This document shows positions 7,070 to 13,990 of a stretch of DNA of 21,521 nucleotides, in pieces. The notes beneath the pieces were generated by a model that was not told the origin of the DNA, searched no databases, and worked only from the letters and a program-made list of their open reading frames with translations. The stretch spans positions 1 through 21,521 of the forward strand of contig JASFOS010000023.1 of the NCBI GenBank assembly GCA_050116415.1. Reading direction: 5' to 3'. The stretch is from JARRJY01 sp050116415 (lineage in GTDB: Bacteria > Pseudomonadota > Gammaproteobacteria > UBA6429 > Thiohalophilaceae). Each line of letters begins with the position of its first letter. The first letter of the stretch is position 1. Both the position numbers and the translations under genes were made by a program.

Positions 7070-8056
7070 TTAGTCTTTGTTCAAGCTGGCAGGTGGCCAG
7101 TTTTCCAGACGCATACCCAGTGATAAGCCACGAGATGCAAGCACGTCTTTAATTTCTGTCAGTGATTTTTTACCCAGGTTTGGTGTCTTGAGTAATTCAA
7201 CCTCGGTACGCTGAATTAAATCACCGATATAGTAAATCTGTTCTGCCTTCAGACAGTTCGCGGAACGTACCGTTAACTCGAGGTCATCAACAGGACGTAG
7301 CAGAATAGGATCAACTTCCGGTTCCTGTTCAGCAGGTTCAGCCTCTTCCTTGCTCTTCAGGTCAACAAAAGCAGACAATTGATCTTGTAAAATGGTTGCT
7401 GCACTACGGATTGCTGCTTCCGGATCGATGGTACCGTTGGTTTCTAGCTCGATAATCAGTTTATCAAGGTCAGTACGCTGTTCTACACGAGCACTATCAA
7501 CAACATAGGCTACACGTTGAATCGGACTAAAGCTGGCGTCCAGTTGTAAACGTCCAATTGGACGATCTTCTTCTTCGTCAGTATTTCGTGTTGAGGCAGC
7601 TTCATAACCACGACCAGTGGCCACTTTAAGTGTCATGCTGATTTCGCCTTCCTTGGTCAGGTTGGCAATCACATGCTCAGGGTTAATAACCTCGACATTG
7701 TGGTCAAGCGTAATATCAGCGGCAGTTACAGCACCAGGCCCTTTCTTGGTTAATTTCAGAGTTGCATCGGTGCCACCTTCCATACGTAGTGCAACACCCT
7801 TGAGATTCAAAAGAATATCAACAACATCCTCTTGTACACCTTCAATCGTGGTGTACTCATGCAACACACCATCAATTTCAACTTCAACGATGGCGCAACC
7901 ATTCATGGATGACAACAAGATTCGGCGTAAAGCATTACCTAAAGTATGACCAAAACCTCTTTCCAGGGGCTCCAGTGTTACTTTTGCATGTGTGTCATCA
8001 ACTTGTTGAACGTCAACAATTCTTGGTGATAAAAACTCTGATACGGAGGCCTGCAT
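7070..8056 (-). CDS. rpoA: DNA-directed RNA polymerase subunit alpha
   Basis: The 328-residue alpha subunit nucleates polymerase assembly and contacts UP elements and activators (E. coli 329). The N-terminal dimerisation domain covers about 1-232 with LERGFGHTLGNALRRILLSS at 31-50, which includes the beta/beta' contact arginines. An acidic linker at about 236-250 (EEAEPAEQEPEVD) is followed by the C-terminal domain. In ELTVRSANCLKAEQ, R264 is the equivalent of the E. coli DNA-contacting Arg265, and TPNLGKKSLTEIKDVLASRG is essentially identical to E. coli. GAGGG lies six bases before the ATG. It sits between rpsD (79-base gap holding a hairpin) and rplQ, as in all gammaproteobacteria, so it is co-regulated with ribosomal proteins. 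Confidence 0.99.
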   Translation of the reverse strand: MQASVSEFLSPRIVDVQQVDDTHAKVTLEPLERGFGHTLGNALRRILLSSMNGCAIVEVEIDGVLHEYTTIEGVQEDVVDILLNLKGVALRMEGGTDATLKLTKKGPGAVTAADITLDHNVEVINPEHVIANLTKEGEISMTLKVATGRGYEAASTRNTDEEEDRPIGRLQLDASFSPIQRVAYVVDSARVEQRTDLDKLIIELETNGTIDPEAAIRSAATILQDQLSAFVDLKSKEEAEPAEQEPEVDPILLRPVDDLELTVRSANCLKAEQIYYIGDLIQRTEVELLKTPNLGKKSLTEIKDVLASRGLSLGMRLENWPPASLNKD

Positions 8057-8100
8057 GGATTGCCCTCTAATTTATATCCAAATATAAAACCCAATAAATA

Positions 8101-8120
8101 CGCCGGTTTTCCCGCCAGCG
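8101..8120 (-). other. Hairpin in the rpsD-rpoA gap
   Basis: On the minus strand CGCTGG (8120-8115) can pair with CCGGCG (8106-8101), with one G-U pair, around an 8-base loop CGGGAAAA. No T tract follows, so it is not a standard terminator. It may protect mRNA ends or affect rpoA expression relative to the ribosomal genes; function is speculative. Confidence 0.4.
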
Positions 8121-8135
8121 CGGCAAGTGGAATGA

Positions 8136-8762
8136 TTACTTCGAGTACAATTCCACTACCAGGTGTTCATTAATGTCTGAAGACAGCTCGCTGCGTTCAG
8201 GCATGGCTTTGAAAGTACCTGTCAACTTGCTTGCATCAACATCCAGCCACTCAGGAATACCACGATTCTGTGCTGATTCCATGGCGCCCTTGATACGTAG
8301 TTGAGCGTTCGCTTTTTCAGCTACAGCCACCACATCACCGGCTTTAACCTGTAGTGATGGAATGTTTACTTTCTTGCCATTCAAGGTTACTGCGTTGTGT
8401 CTTACCAGCTGACGTGCTTCCGAACGTGATGCACCAAAACCCATACGGTAAACAACATTGTCAAGACGAGACTCCAGCAATTGCAGCAGGTTTTCACCTG
8501 TTGAGCCTTTGATGCGATCAGCTTCCTTGTAGTAACCACGGAACTGATCTTCGAGAATGCCATAAGTACGACGCAGTTTTTGCTTTTCACGTAACTGGGT
8601 TGCATAGTCAGAACCGCGACCACGACGCTGTCCGTGCTGACCTGGTGGGAATGGACGATTTTCCATTGCACACTTGCTGCTATAGCACTTCTCGCCTTTT
8701 AAAAACAGCTTTTCGCCTTCACGACGGCACAAGCGACATTTTGCTCCAATGTATCTAGCCAA
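8136..8762 (-). CDS. rpsD: 30S ribosomal protein S4 (uS4), four-cysteine form, TTG start
   Basis: S4 binds 16S rRNA early in small-subunit assembly and, in E. coli, represses translation of its own operon. The 208-residue protein has the S4 domain with SRLDNVVYRMGFGASRSEAR and the gammaproteobacterial C-terminus LSSDINEHLVVELYSK. The N-terminus carries C9, C12, C26 and C31 (KCRLCRREG, then KCYSSKC), the zinc-ligand pattern of Thermus and Bacillus S4, with PPGQHGQ after it; the E. coli protein lacks the full set. The start codon is TTG: MARYIG begins at 8762, no ATG is available nearby, and GGGGAG (8775-8770) lies seven bases upstream. Gene order rpsM-rpsK-rpsD-rpoA is canonical. Confidence 0.98.
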   Translation of the reverse strand: MARYIGAKCRLCRREGEKLFLKGEKCYSSKCAMENRPFPPGQHGQRRGRGSDYATQLREKQKLRRTYGILEDQFRGYYKEADRIKGSTGENLLQLLESRLDNVVYRMGFGASRSEARQLVRHNAVTLNGKKVNIPSLQVKAGDVVAVAEKANAQLRIKGAMESAQNRGIPEWLDVDASKLTGTFKAMPERSELSSDINEHLVVELYSK

Positions 8763-8769
8763 TGTAGTT

Positions 8770-8775
8770 CTCCCC
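8770..8775 (-). promoter_or_regulatory. Ribosome binding site that fixes the rpsD TTG start
   Basis: GGGGAG on the minus strand, seven bases before TTG at 8762-8760. Its strength and spacing, with the conserved MARYIG sequence starting exactly there, decide the start despite the unusual codon. Confidence 0.8.
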
Positions 8776-8777
8776 GC

Positions 8778-9167
8778 TTACACGCGACGTTTCTTGGGTG
8801 GACGACATCCATTATGAGGAATAGGCGTCACATCCGAAATATTGGTAATTTTGAAACCGGTAGCATTCAAAGCACGTACTGCAGATTCACGACCCGGTCC
8901 AGGACCTTTCACACACACTTCCAGGTTCTTCATGCCGTATTCTTTGGCCATGTTACCGGCACGTTCCGCGGCTACTTGTGCTGCGAACGGGGTGCTTTTA
9001 CGCGAACCGCGGAAGCCTGAACCACCGGCAGTTGCCCAGCAAAGCGCGTTGCCCTGGCGATCCGTAATGGTAACGATCGTATTATTAAATGAAGCATGAA
9101 TGTGAGCGATGCCATCAGAGACATCCTTTTTCACTTTCTTGCGTGTACGAGTAGCTTTGGTTGCCAT
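8778..9167 (-). CDS. rpsK: 30S ribosomal protein S11 (uS11)
   Basis: S11 sits on the platform of the 30S subunit near the mRNA exit and contacts the Shine-Dalgarno helix. It is 129 residues, as in E. coli. Conserved blocks are HIHASFNNTIVTITDRQGNA near residues 22-41, GGSGFRGSRKSTPFAAQ, and the C-terminal IPHNGCRPPKKRRV, where the Asn of HNG is the site converted to isoaspartate in E. coli. The gap to rpsD is 15 bases and to rpsM 26. The ribosome site is weak (TGAGAA upstream of the ATG), so coupling to rpsM translation is likely. Confidence 0.99.
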   Translation of the reverse strand: MATKATRTRKKVKKDVSDGIAHIHASFNNTIVTITDRQGNALCWATAGGSGFRGSRKSTPFAAQVAAERAGNMAKEYGMKNLEVCVKGPGPGRESAVRALNATGFKITNISDVTPIPHNGCRPPKKRRV

Positions 9168-9193
9168 AATTCTCAGAAACCTATATTAAAAAG

Positions 9194-9550
9194 TTATTTT
9201 CTAACTGCTTTACGTGGGCCTTTGCGCGTACGAGCATTGGTTTTGGTACGCTGTCCACGAAGAGGTAGGCCACGGCGGTGACGGATACCTCGATAACAAC
9301 CCAGATCCATCAGACGCTTGATGTTCATCGATACTTCACGACGAAGATCACCTTCTACGGTAAACTTGGCGACTTCGTTACGCAGTTTTTCCACATCATC
9401 TTCTGCCAGTGTACTGATCTTGGTCGTAGGATTAATACCGGCTGCAGCACAGATTTGCTGCGCACGTGTGCGACCAATGCCGTAAATCGAGGTTAATGCG
9501 ATTTCAGCATGCTTGTTCACCGGAATATTGATACCAGCTATACGGGCCAT
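9194..9550 (-). CDS. rpsM: 30S ribosomal protein S13 (uS13)
   Basis: S13 is in the 30S head and touches the P-site tRNA and L5 across bridge B1b. It has 118 residues, as in E. coli. It begins MARIAGINIPVNKHAEIALT, carries the helix-turn-helix region YGIGRTRAQQICAAAG, and ends in a basic tRNA-contacting tail with RGLPLRGQRTKTNARTRKG. AGGGAG lies seven bases before the ATG. It is the first gene after the only large gap in the cluster, and so the probable first gene of the alpha operon. Confidence 0.99.
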   Translation of the reverse strand: MARIAGINIPVNKHAEIALTSIYGIGRTRAQQICAAAGINPTTKISTLAEDDVEKLRNEVAKFTVEGDLRREVSMNIKRLMDLGCYRGIRHRRGLPLRGQRTKTNARTRKGPRKAVRK

Positions 9551-9585
9551 CTAGCCACTCCCTAAAAACAACAAAACAAAATTCT

Positions 9586-9600
9586 CAAGCACGAGGCTTG
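9586..9600 (-). other. Hairpin in the alpha-operon leader, possible S4 control element
   Basis: On the minus strand CAAGC (9600-9596), loop CTCGT, GCTTG (9590-9586). The stem can be extended by C-G and T-A pairs after a G-A mismatch. A T-rich run follows up to the rpsM ribosome site. In E. coli, S4 binds a pseudoknot in this same leader, but I cannot show a pseudoknot here. A weak attenuator is an alternative reading. Confidence 0.4.
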
Positions 9601-9612
9601 CGAAAACGTGAA

Positions 9613-9641
9613 ATTTTACGCGTTAGCGCCTCATCTCGCAA
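9613..9641 (-). promoter_or_regulatory. Candidate alpha-operon promoter
   Basis: On the minus strand TTGCGA (9641-9636) and TAAAAT (9618-9613) are separated by 17 bases. The -35 matches consensus at four of six positions and the -10 at five of six. Transcription would start near 9606, about 56 bases before rpsM, the same location as the E. coli alpha promoter between rpmJ and rpsM. Confidence 0.6.
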
Positions 9642-9654
9642 GGTTTTCTAACGC
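9620..9654 (-). repeat. Inverted repeat around the alpha promoter -35
   Basis: GCGTTAG (9654-9648) and CTAACGC (9626-9620) are perfect 7-base inverted repeats, 21 bases apart, on either side of the -35 hexamer. This could be a half-site pair for a regulator or, if read through from spc, a hairpin in the mRNA. No protein can be assigned. Confidence 0.35.
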
Positions 9655-9704
9655 CCTCATTAGCCCATTTCAGCCCCAAAATGAGACCAAAATAGCTCAA
9701 AATC

Positions 9705-9818
9705 CTAGCCTTGACGCTGTTTGTGGCGCGGATCTGTACAGATCACACGTACCACGCCGTTACGGCGAATCACCTTGCAGTTACGGCAGATTTTTTTGAC
9801 TGACGCACGTACTTTCAT
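9705..9818 (-). CDS. rpmJ: 50S ribosomal protein L36 (bL36), zinc-binding form
   Basis: L36 is the smallest 50S protein and helps order 23S rRNA near the factor-binding region. This 37-residue gene begins MKVRASVKKICRNCKVIRRN and carries the zinc ribbon C11, C14, C27 and H32. That is the zinc-binding form of L36, as opposed to the paralogue that lacks these ligands. GGAGA lies just before the ATG. It follows secY by 29 bases, as in E. coli, and is the last gene before the 154-base gap. Confidence 0.98.
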   Translation of the reverse strand: MKVRASVKKICRNCKVIRRNGVVRVICTDPRHKQRQG

Positions 9819-9847
9819 GTCCGTCTCTCCACTAAAGTTAACCGGTA

Positions 9848-11182
9848 CTAGCCCAGCAGCCCACTGCTGCCGTGCCCTTTCAAATTCGCCTTTTTCATCA
9901 GGCCTTCGTACTGATGAGACATCAGGTGCGCCTGGGTCTGCGCCATGAAATCCATCACCACAACCACAATAATCAGCAGTGAAGTGCCACCGAAGTAGAA
10001 GGGTACGTTCCAGTACACAATCAGGAACTCGGGCAACAAACATACTGCCGTGATATAAAGTGCACCCACCAAGGTTAATCGACCCAGAATGGTGTCAATA
10101 TACTTGGCAGTCTGCTCACCTGGACGAATCCCTGGCACAAATGCCCCGGATCGTTTCAGGTTATCCGCTGTTTCTTTCGGGTTAAACATCAACGCCGTAT
10201 AAAAGAAACAGAAAAATATGATGGCTATCGCGTAGGTCAGCACGTAGATGGGCTGACCAGGGGACATCATGGTTGCAATGTCCTGCAATATGCCTGCCTC
10301 ACCACCAAACCAGCCCAGTATTGTTGCTGGAAACAGGATAATGCTCGAGGCAAAAATTGGCGGAATTACCCCGGCCATATTAATCTTCAGCGGCAAGTGG
10401 CTGGTTTGACCCGCGTACATTTTACGTCCTTGCTGACGTTTAGCGTAATTCACGGTAATACGACGTTGGCCGCGCTCCATAAAGATAACAAACGCGGTAA
10501 CTGCCAGTACCAGGATAAACATCACCAGGATAAAACCAGAGCTCAGCTCACCGGTGCGACCCAACTCAAGGGTGCCACCTATGGCAGAAGGTAAGCCTGC
10601 CACGATACCCGCGAATATAATCAGCGAGATACCATTACCAATCCCACGCTCTGTGACCTGTTCACCTAACCACATCAGGAACATGGTACCTGTCACCAGG
10701 GTCACTACCGTGGTGAAATAAAACGTATTCTGGTCGATGATGACCAGCCCCGGCTGGCGTGATAATGCCACCGATATACCCAGCGCCTGGAATATAGCCA
10801 GCGCCAGAGTAAAGAAGCGGGTGTACTGGGTAATCTTGCGACGTCCCGCTGCCCCTTCCTTGTTCAATTGTTCCAGCTTCGGATGAACCTTAGTTAACAG
10901 CTGCATAATAATTGAAGCTGAAATGTACGGCATAATACCTAGTGCGAACAAAGACAAACGCGACAATGCACCACCGGAAAACATGTTAAACATTTCCAGG
11001 ATGGTACCGCGCTGTTGTTCAAACATTTGCGCCAAGGTCGCCGGGTCAATACCCGGTACAGTAATAAATGAGCCAATGCGAAATACCAGCATCGCTCCAA
11101 TCACGAAAAATATTCGCTGACGTAACTCAGTAAACCGGCCTTTGCTCATCGCATTTCGCATTGCACCCTGAGATACAGACAC
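9848..11182 (-). CDS. secY: Protein translocase subunit SecY
   Basis: SecY is the channel subunit of the SecYEG translocon in the inner membrane, moving unfolded proteins out or into the bilayer. The 444-residue protein aligns with E. coli SecY (443) along its length and should have ten membrane segments. Clear landmarks are EMFNMFSGGALSRLSLFALG in the plug region, YISASIIMQLL, the TERGIGNGIS loop, and the cytosolic loop AFVPGIRPGEQTAKYI required for SecA function. The GTG at 11182 gives the longest form and lies 5 bases after the rplO stop. An in-frame ATG at 11161 with AGGG four bases before it is an equally good start and would remove seven residues. Confidence 0.98.
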   Translation of the reverse strand: MSVSQGAMRNAMSKGRFTELRQRIFFVIGAMLVFRIGSFITVPGIDPATLAQMFEQQRGTILEMFNMFSGGALSRLSLFALGIMPYISASIIMQLLTKVHPKLEQLNKEGAAGRRKITQYTRFFTLALAIFQALGISVALSRQPGLVIIDQNTFYFTTVVTLVTGTMFLMWLGEQVTERGIGNGISLIIFAGIVAGLPSAIGGTLELGRTGELSSGFILVMFILVLAVTAFVIFMERGQRRITVNYAKRQQGRKMYAGQTSHLPLKINMAGVIPPIFASSIILFPATILGWFGGEAGILQDIATMMSPGQPIYVLTYAIAIIFFCFFYTALMFNPKETADNLKRSGAFVPGIRPGEQTAKYIDTILGRLTLVGALYITAVCLLPEFLIVYWNVPFYFGGTSLLIIVVVVMDFMAQTQAHLMSHQYEGLMKKANLKGHGSSGLLG

Positions 11183-11187
11183 GACGA

Positions 11188-11622
11188 TTACTCTTCGATC
11201 TTGCCGCCAGCGGCTTCAATCGCTTCACGGGCACCTTTGGTTACACGAATACCTTTCAGGTTAACAGCTTTCTCGATCTTGCCAGAGGCCATTACTTTTA
11301 CACGCTGTACGTCTTTACGTACCAGGTTAGCGGCTTTCAATGCTTCCACGTCAATAACATCAACATCGAGGCCATTTAACTCATGCAAACGAATTTCATC
11401 CGTTACCCGGCCAATGCGTGAACTAAAGCCCACTTTTGGCACACGACGCTGGATAGGCATCTGCCCACCTTCGAAACCAATTTTTGTGAAACCACCTGAA
11501 CGTGACTTTTGACCCTTATGGCCTCGACCACAGGTTTTTCCCAGACCGGAACCAATGCCTCGGCCTACACGTTTACCCTCTTTACGGGCACCTTCAGCAG
11601 GTTTAAGTTCATTAAGACGCAT
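11188..11622 (-). CDS. rplO: 50S ribosomal protein L15 (uL15)
   Basis: L15 is a late-assembling 50S protein with a long N-terminal extension into 23S rRNA. It has 144 residues, as in E. coli. It begins MRLNELKPAEGARKEGKRVG, followed by the Gly-rich segment GKTCGRGHKGQKSRSGG typical of the family. AGAGGAA lies upstream of the ATG, inside the end of rpmD. The rpmD stop and this start are separated by one base, so the two are almost surely translationally coupled. Confidence 0.99.
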   Translation of the reverse strand: MRLNELKPAEGARKEGKRVGRGIGSGLGKTCGRGHKGQKSRSGGFTKIGFEGGQMPIQRRVPKVGFSSRIGRVTDEIRLHELNGLDVDVIDVEALKAANLVRKDVQRVKVMASGKIEKAVNLKGIRVTKGAREAIEAAGGKIEE

Positions 11623-11623
11623 C

Positions 11624-11809
11624 TTAGTTTTCCTCTACCTTAACCATGTAGCTGACCTTGTTGACCATGCCACGCGTACTTGGGGTGTCTTCAACTTCTA
11701 CGGTCTGGTGCATACGACGCAGACCTAATCCTTTAACACAAGCCTGGTGCGCTTTGAGTCGACCGATCATGCTGCGAACCAGCGTCACTTTCATTGTCTT
11801 CTTAGCCAT
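11624..11809 (-). CDS. rpmD: 50S ribosomal protein L30 (uL30)
   Basis: L30 is a small protein on the 50S surface binding 23S rRNA and 5S-proximal helices. It has 61 residues (E. coli 59). The sequence KKTMKVTLVRSMIGRLKAHQ followed by GLGLRRMHQTVEVEDTP is the family core. The ATG at 11809 is chosen because it gives the family length. A longer frame up to 11824 would overlap the rpsE stop and lacks support. GGAA lies about eight bases upstream. Confidence 0.98.
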   Translation of the reverse strand: MAKKTMKVTLVRSMIGRLKAHQACVKGLGLRRMHQTVEVEDTPSTRGMVNKVSYMVKVEEN

Positions 11810-11813
11810 GGTG

Positions 11814-12320
11814 TTATTCCACAATCTCTTTTACAGACTTACCACGTTTTGCCGCTACCGCTTCTGGTGAAGTCATATCACCCAGGCCCTTGATAGTGGC
11901 ACGCACGACGTTAATCGGGTTGTTTGAACCGATACATTTGGCCAATACATTATGTACACCGACAACATCAAACACGGCACGCATTGGACCACCCGCGATG
12001 ACACCGGTACCTTCCGAAGCAGGCTGCATGTAAACTTTTGCGGCACCGTGTTCTGCTGTAATCGGGTACTGCAGGGTGTGTTCTTTCAGAGGCACAGTCA
12101 CCATGTTGTTGCGGGCATTTTCCATCGCCTTTTGAATTGCAACCGGCACCTCGCGCGCTTTACCACGACCGATACCAACGCGGCCATTGCCATCACCAAC
12201 GACTGTCAATGCGGAGAAGCCGAAAATACGACCACCTTTAACAACCTTGGCTACACGACGGATCCCTACCAGGCGCTCCTGGAGACCGTCACCGCTTTGT
12301 TCTTTCTCGAAACCTGCCAT
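11814..12320 (-). CDS. rpsE: 30S ribosomal protein S5 (uS5)
   Basis: S5 lies at the mRNA entry pore and, with S4, influences decoding accuracy. It has 168 residues (E. coli 167). The N-terminal double-stranded RNA-binding-like domain includes GLQERLVGIRRVAKVVKGGR and FSALTVVGDGNGRVGIGRGK. The C-terminal domain includes GTGVIAGGPMRAVFDVVGV and GSNNPINVVRATIKGL. AAGGG lies eight bases before the ATG. The spectinomycin-region loop (VVKGG) looks wild type. Confidence 0.99.
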   Translation of the reverse strand: MAGFEKEQSGDGLQERLVGIRRVAKVVKGGRIFGFSALTVVGDGNGRVGIGRGKAREVPVAIQKAMENARNNMVTVPLKEHTLQYPITAEHGAAKVYMQPASEGTGVIAGGPMRAVFDVVGVHNVLAKCIGSNNPINVVRATIKGLGDMTSPEAVAAKRGKSVKEIVE

Positions 12321-12331
12321 AACTTAAACCC

Positions 12332-12685
12332 TTAGAATTGCAGTCCGGCTTCGCGCGCAGCATCAGCTAATGCTTTAACACGGCCATGATATTTGAAACC
12401 TGAACGATCAAAGGCAACCTGCGTAACGCCAGCCGCCTTGGCTTTTTCGGCAATCGCTTTACCTACCGCCGCAGCCGCATCTGTATTACCGGTATATTTA
12501 ACACCTGACTTGATATCTGCCTCAACAGTAGAAGCCGCAGCAAGCACTTGACTACCGTCAGGCGCGATAACCTGCGCGTAAATGTGTCGCGGCGTGCGAT
12601 GCACACTTAAACGAGCAACGCACAATTCTTTAATCTTTGCGCGCGCACGGCGTGAACGACGAATACGAGCTGACTTTTTATCCAT
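12332..12685 (-). CDS. rplR: 50S ribosomal protein L18 (uL18)
   Basis: L18 binds 5S rRNA and helps attach it to the 50S central protuberance. It has 117 residues, as in E. coli. It has a basic N-terminus (KKSARIRRSRRARAKIKELC) and the conserved SVHRTPRHIYAQVIAPDGSQ and VAFDRSGFKYHGRVKALADA. It sits 15 bases after rplF and 11 before rpsE, in the usual spc order. Confidence 0.99.
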   Translation of the reverse strand: MDKKSARIRRSRRARAKIKELCVARLSVHRTPRHIYAQVIAPDGSQVLAAASTVEADIKSGVKYTGNTDAAAAVGKAIAEKAKAAGVTQVAFDRSGFKYHGRVKALADAAREAGLQF

Positions 12686-12700
12686 TGCGTTAACCTGCCC

Positions 12701-13228
12701 TTACTTCTTCTTGGCTTCTTTGCGAACGATACGTTCATCCGCATACTTAACACCTTTACCCTTGTAAGGCTCAGGTGGACGGTAAGCACGTACTTCAGCC
12801 GCTACCTGGCCTACTACCTGCTTATCGATGCCCTTGATAACAATTTCTGTCTGACTGGGTGTTTCAGCCGTAATACCTTCGGGTAACTGGTACTCTACCG
12901 GGTGTGAAAAACCTAACGTCAGGTTGATCTTTTTACCTTGCGCCTGTGCACGATAACCTACACCGACAAGTTCGAGTTTCTTTTCAAAACCTTCACTCAC
13001 ACCGGTTATCATATTATTTAACAGGGCACGCGCCGTGCCGCTATGCGCGATTGCATTTGCCTCACCTTCACGAGGCGCAAATGTCAGTTCATTGTCATTC
13101 TGAGCAACTTCAACTGCAGTATGCACAGTATGATCCAGGCTACCTTTAGAACCTTTAACATTCACGTCCTGACCACTGATAGTCACAGTGACACCGGAAG
13201 GAATAGAAATTGGAGTTAATCTTGCCAT
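12701..13228 (-). CDS. rplF: 50S ribosomal protein L6 (uL6)
   Basis: L6 lies near the sarcin-ricin loop and the base of the L7/L12 stalk, where elongation factors bind. It has 175 residues (E. coli 177) in two tandem related domains. Motifs are VTISGQDVNVKGSKGSLDHT in the first domain and KGIDKQVVGQVAAEVRAYRP then PEPYKGKGVKYADE in the second, the latter being the family signature. AGGT lies eight bases before the ATG. Confidence 0.99.
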   Translation of the reverse strand: MARLTPISIPSGVTVTISGQDVNVKGSKGSLDHTVHTAVEVAQNDNELTFAPREGEANAIAHSGTARALLNNMITGVSEGFEKKLELVGVGYRAQAQGKKINLTLGFSHPVEYQLPEGITAETPSQTEIVIKGIDKQVVGQVAAEVRAYRPPEPYKGKGVKYADERIVRKEAKKK

Positions 13229-13242
13229 GTTGAATTACCTTC

Positions 13243-13632
13243 TTACTGTACGTAACACAGCACTTCACCACCATGACCGGCCTTACGTGCTGCACGATCC
13301 GACATCAACCCTTTGGAGGTAGAAATAATCGCAACACCCAGACCACCCATTACATTTGGCAGCTCGTCTTTGCTCTTGTAAATACGCAGACCCGGACGAC
13401 TAACACGCTTGATGGAATCAATAACAGGTTTACCTTCAAAATATTTCAAGGTAACTGTCAATTCCGGCTTGGTACCGTCTTCTACGTTAAAGTCAGAGAT
13501 ATAACCTTCGTCTTTCAAAACCTGGCAAATCGCCATTTTTTGTTTGGAAGAAGGCATCTTCACATCAACTTTTTCAGCCGCAAGGCCGTTACGGATGCGA
13601 GTCAGCATATCTGCAATAGGGTCTGTCATCAT
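13243..13632 (-). CDS. rpsH: 30S ribosomal protein S8 (uS8)
   Basis: S8 is a primary 16S rRNA-binding protein and, in E. coli, the translational repressor of the spc operon through a site near the rplE start. It has 129 residues. Landmarks are DPIADMLTRIRNG at the N-terminus and SRPGLRIYKSKDELPNVMGG then the RNA-binding STSKGLMSDRAARKAGHGGE. There are ATG codons at 13632 and 13629, both served by AGGAG upstream. The 43-base gap to rpsN contains GTAGCT-like direct repeats of no evident function. Confidence 0.99.
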   Translation of the reverse strand: MMTDPIADMLTRIRNGLAAEKVDVKMPSSKQKMAICQVLKDEGYISDFNVEDGTKPELTVTLKYFEGKPVIDSIKRVSRPGLRIYKSKDELPNVMGGLGVAIISTSKGLMSDRAARKAGHGGEVLCYVQ

Positions 13633-13675
13633 AACTTCGTTCTCCTAGCTACCAGCTTCAGCTACTAGCCAATAA

Positions 13676-13981
13676 TTACCAGCTTGCCTTGCGCAGGCCT
13701 GGCACATCACCGCGCATAGCATGTTCACGCAACTTGTTACGGCACAGGCCGAACTTGCGATATACCGCATGTGGACGGCCAGTGACACGGCAGCGGCGTT
13801 GTCCACGTGAAGGACTGGCATCACGAGGCAGCTTTTGTAACTGCTGCTGTGCCTCCATACGCTCTTCAAAGCTTACGTTTACATCTTTGATCTTGGCTTT
13901 CAGTGCAGCACGCTTTTCAGCGTATTTGGCAGCGGTTTTGGCGCGCTTTGCTTCACGTTGAACCATGGAAACTTTAGCCAT
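13676..13981 (-). CDS. rpsN: 30S ribosomal protein S14 (uS14), zinc-free long form
   Basis: S14 completes assembly of the 30S head. The 101-residue length and the C-terminal FGLCRNKLREHAMRGDVPGL without paired CxxC motifs identify the long form that does not bind zinc, as in E. coli. A basic stretch with RGQRRCRVTGRPHAVYRKFG precedes it. AGGAG lies just before the ATG. It sits 9 bases after rplE, in the standard spc order. Confidence 0.99.
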   Translation of the reverse strand: MAKVSMVQREAKRAKTAAKYAEKRAALKAKIKDVNVSFEERMEAQQQLQKLPRDASPSRGQRRCRVTGRPHAVYRKFGLCRNKLREHAMRGDVPGLRKASW

Positions 13982-13990
13982 CAGATTCTC

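Noticed and set aside
9705..10043. A 112-residue gene covering the end of secY
   Set aside because: Only its last 37 codons, starting at ATG 9818 with a good ribosome site, are real (L36); the rest is a shadow frame of secY.
13645..13668. CTAG-bounded imperfect palindrome with GTAGCT repeats between rpsN and rpsH
   Set aside because: The arms pair over only four bases and the inner part does not fold well; likely chance.
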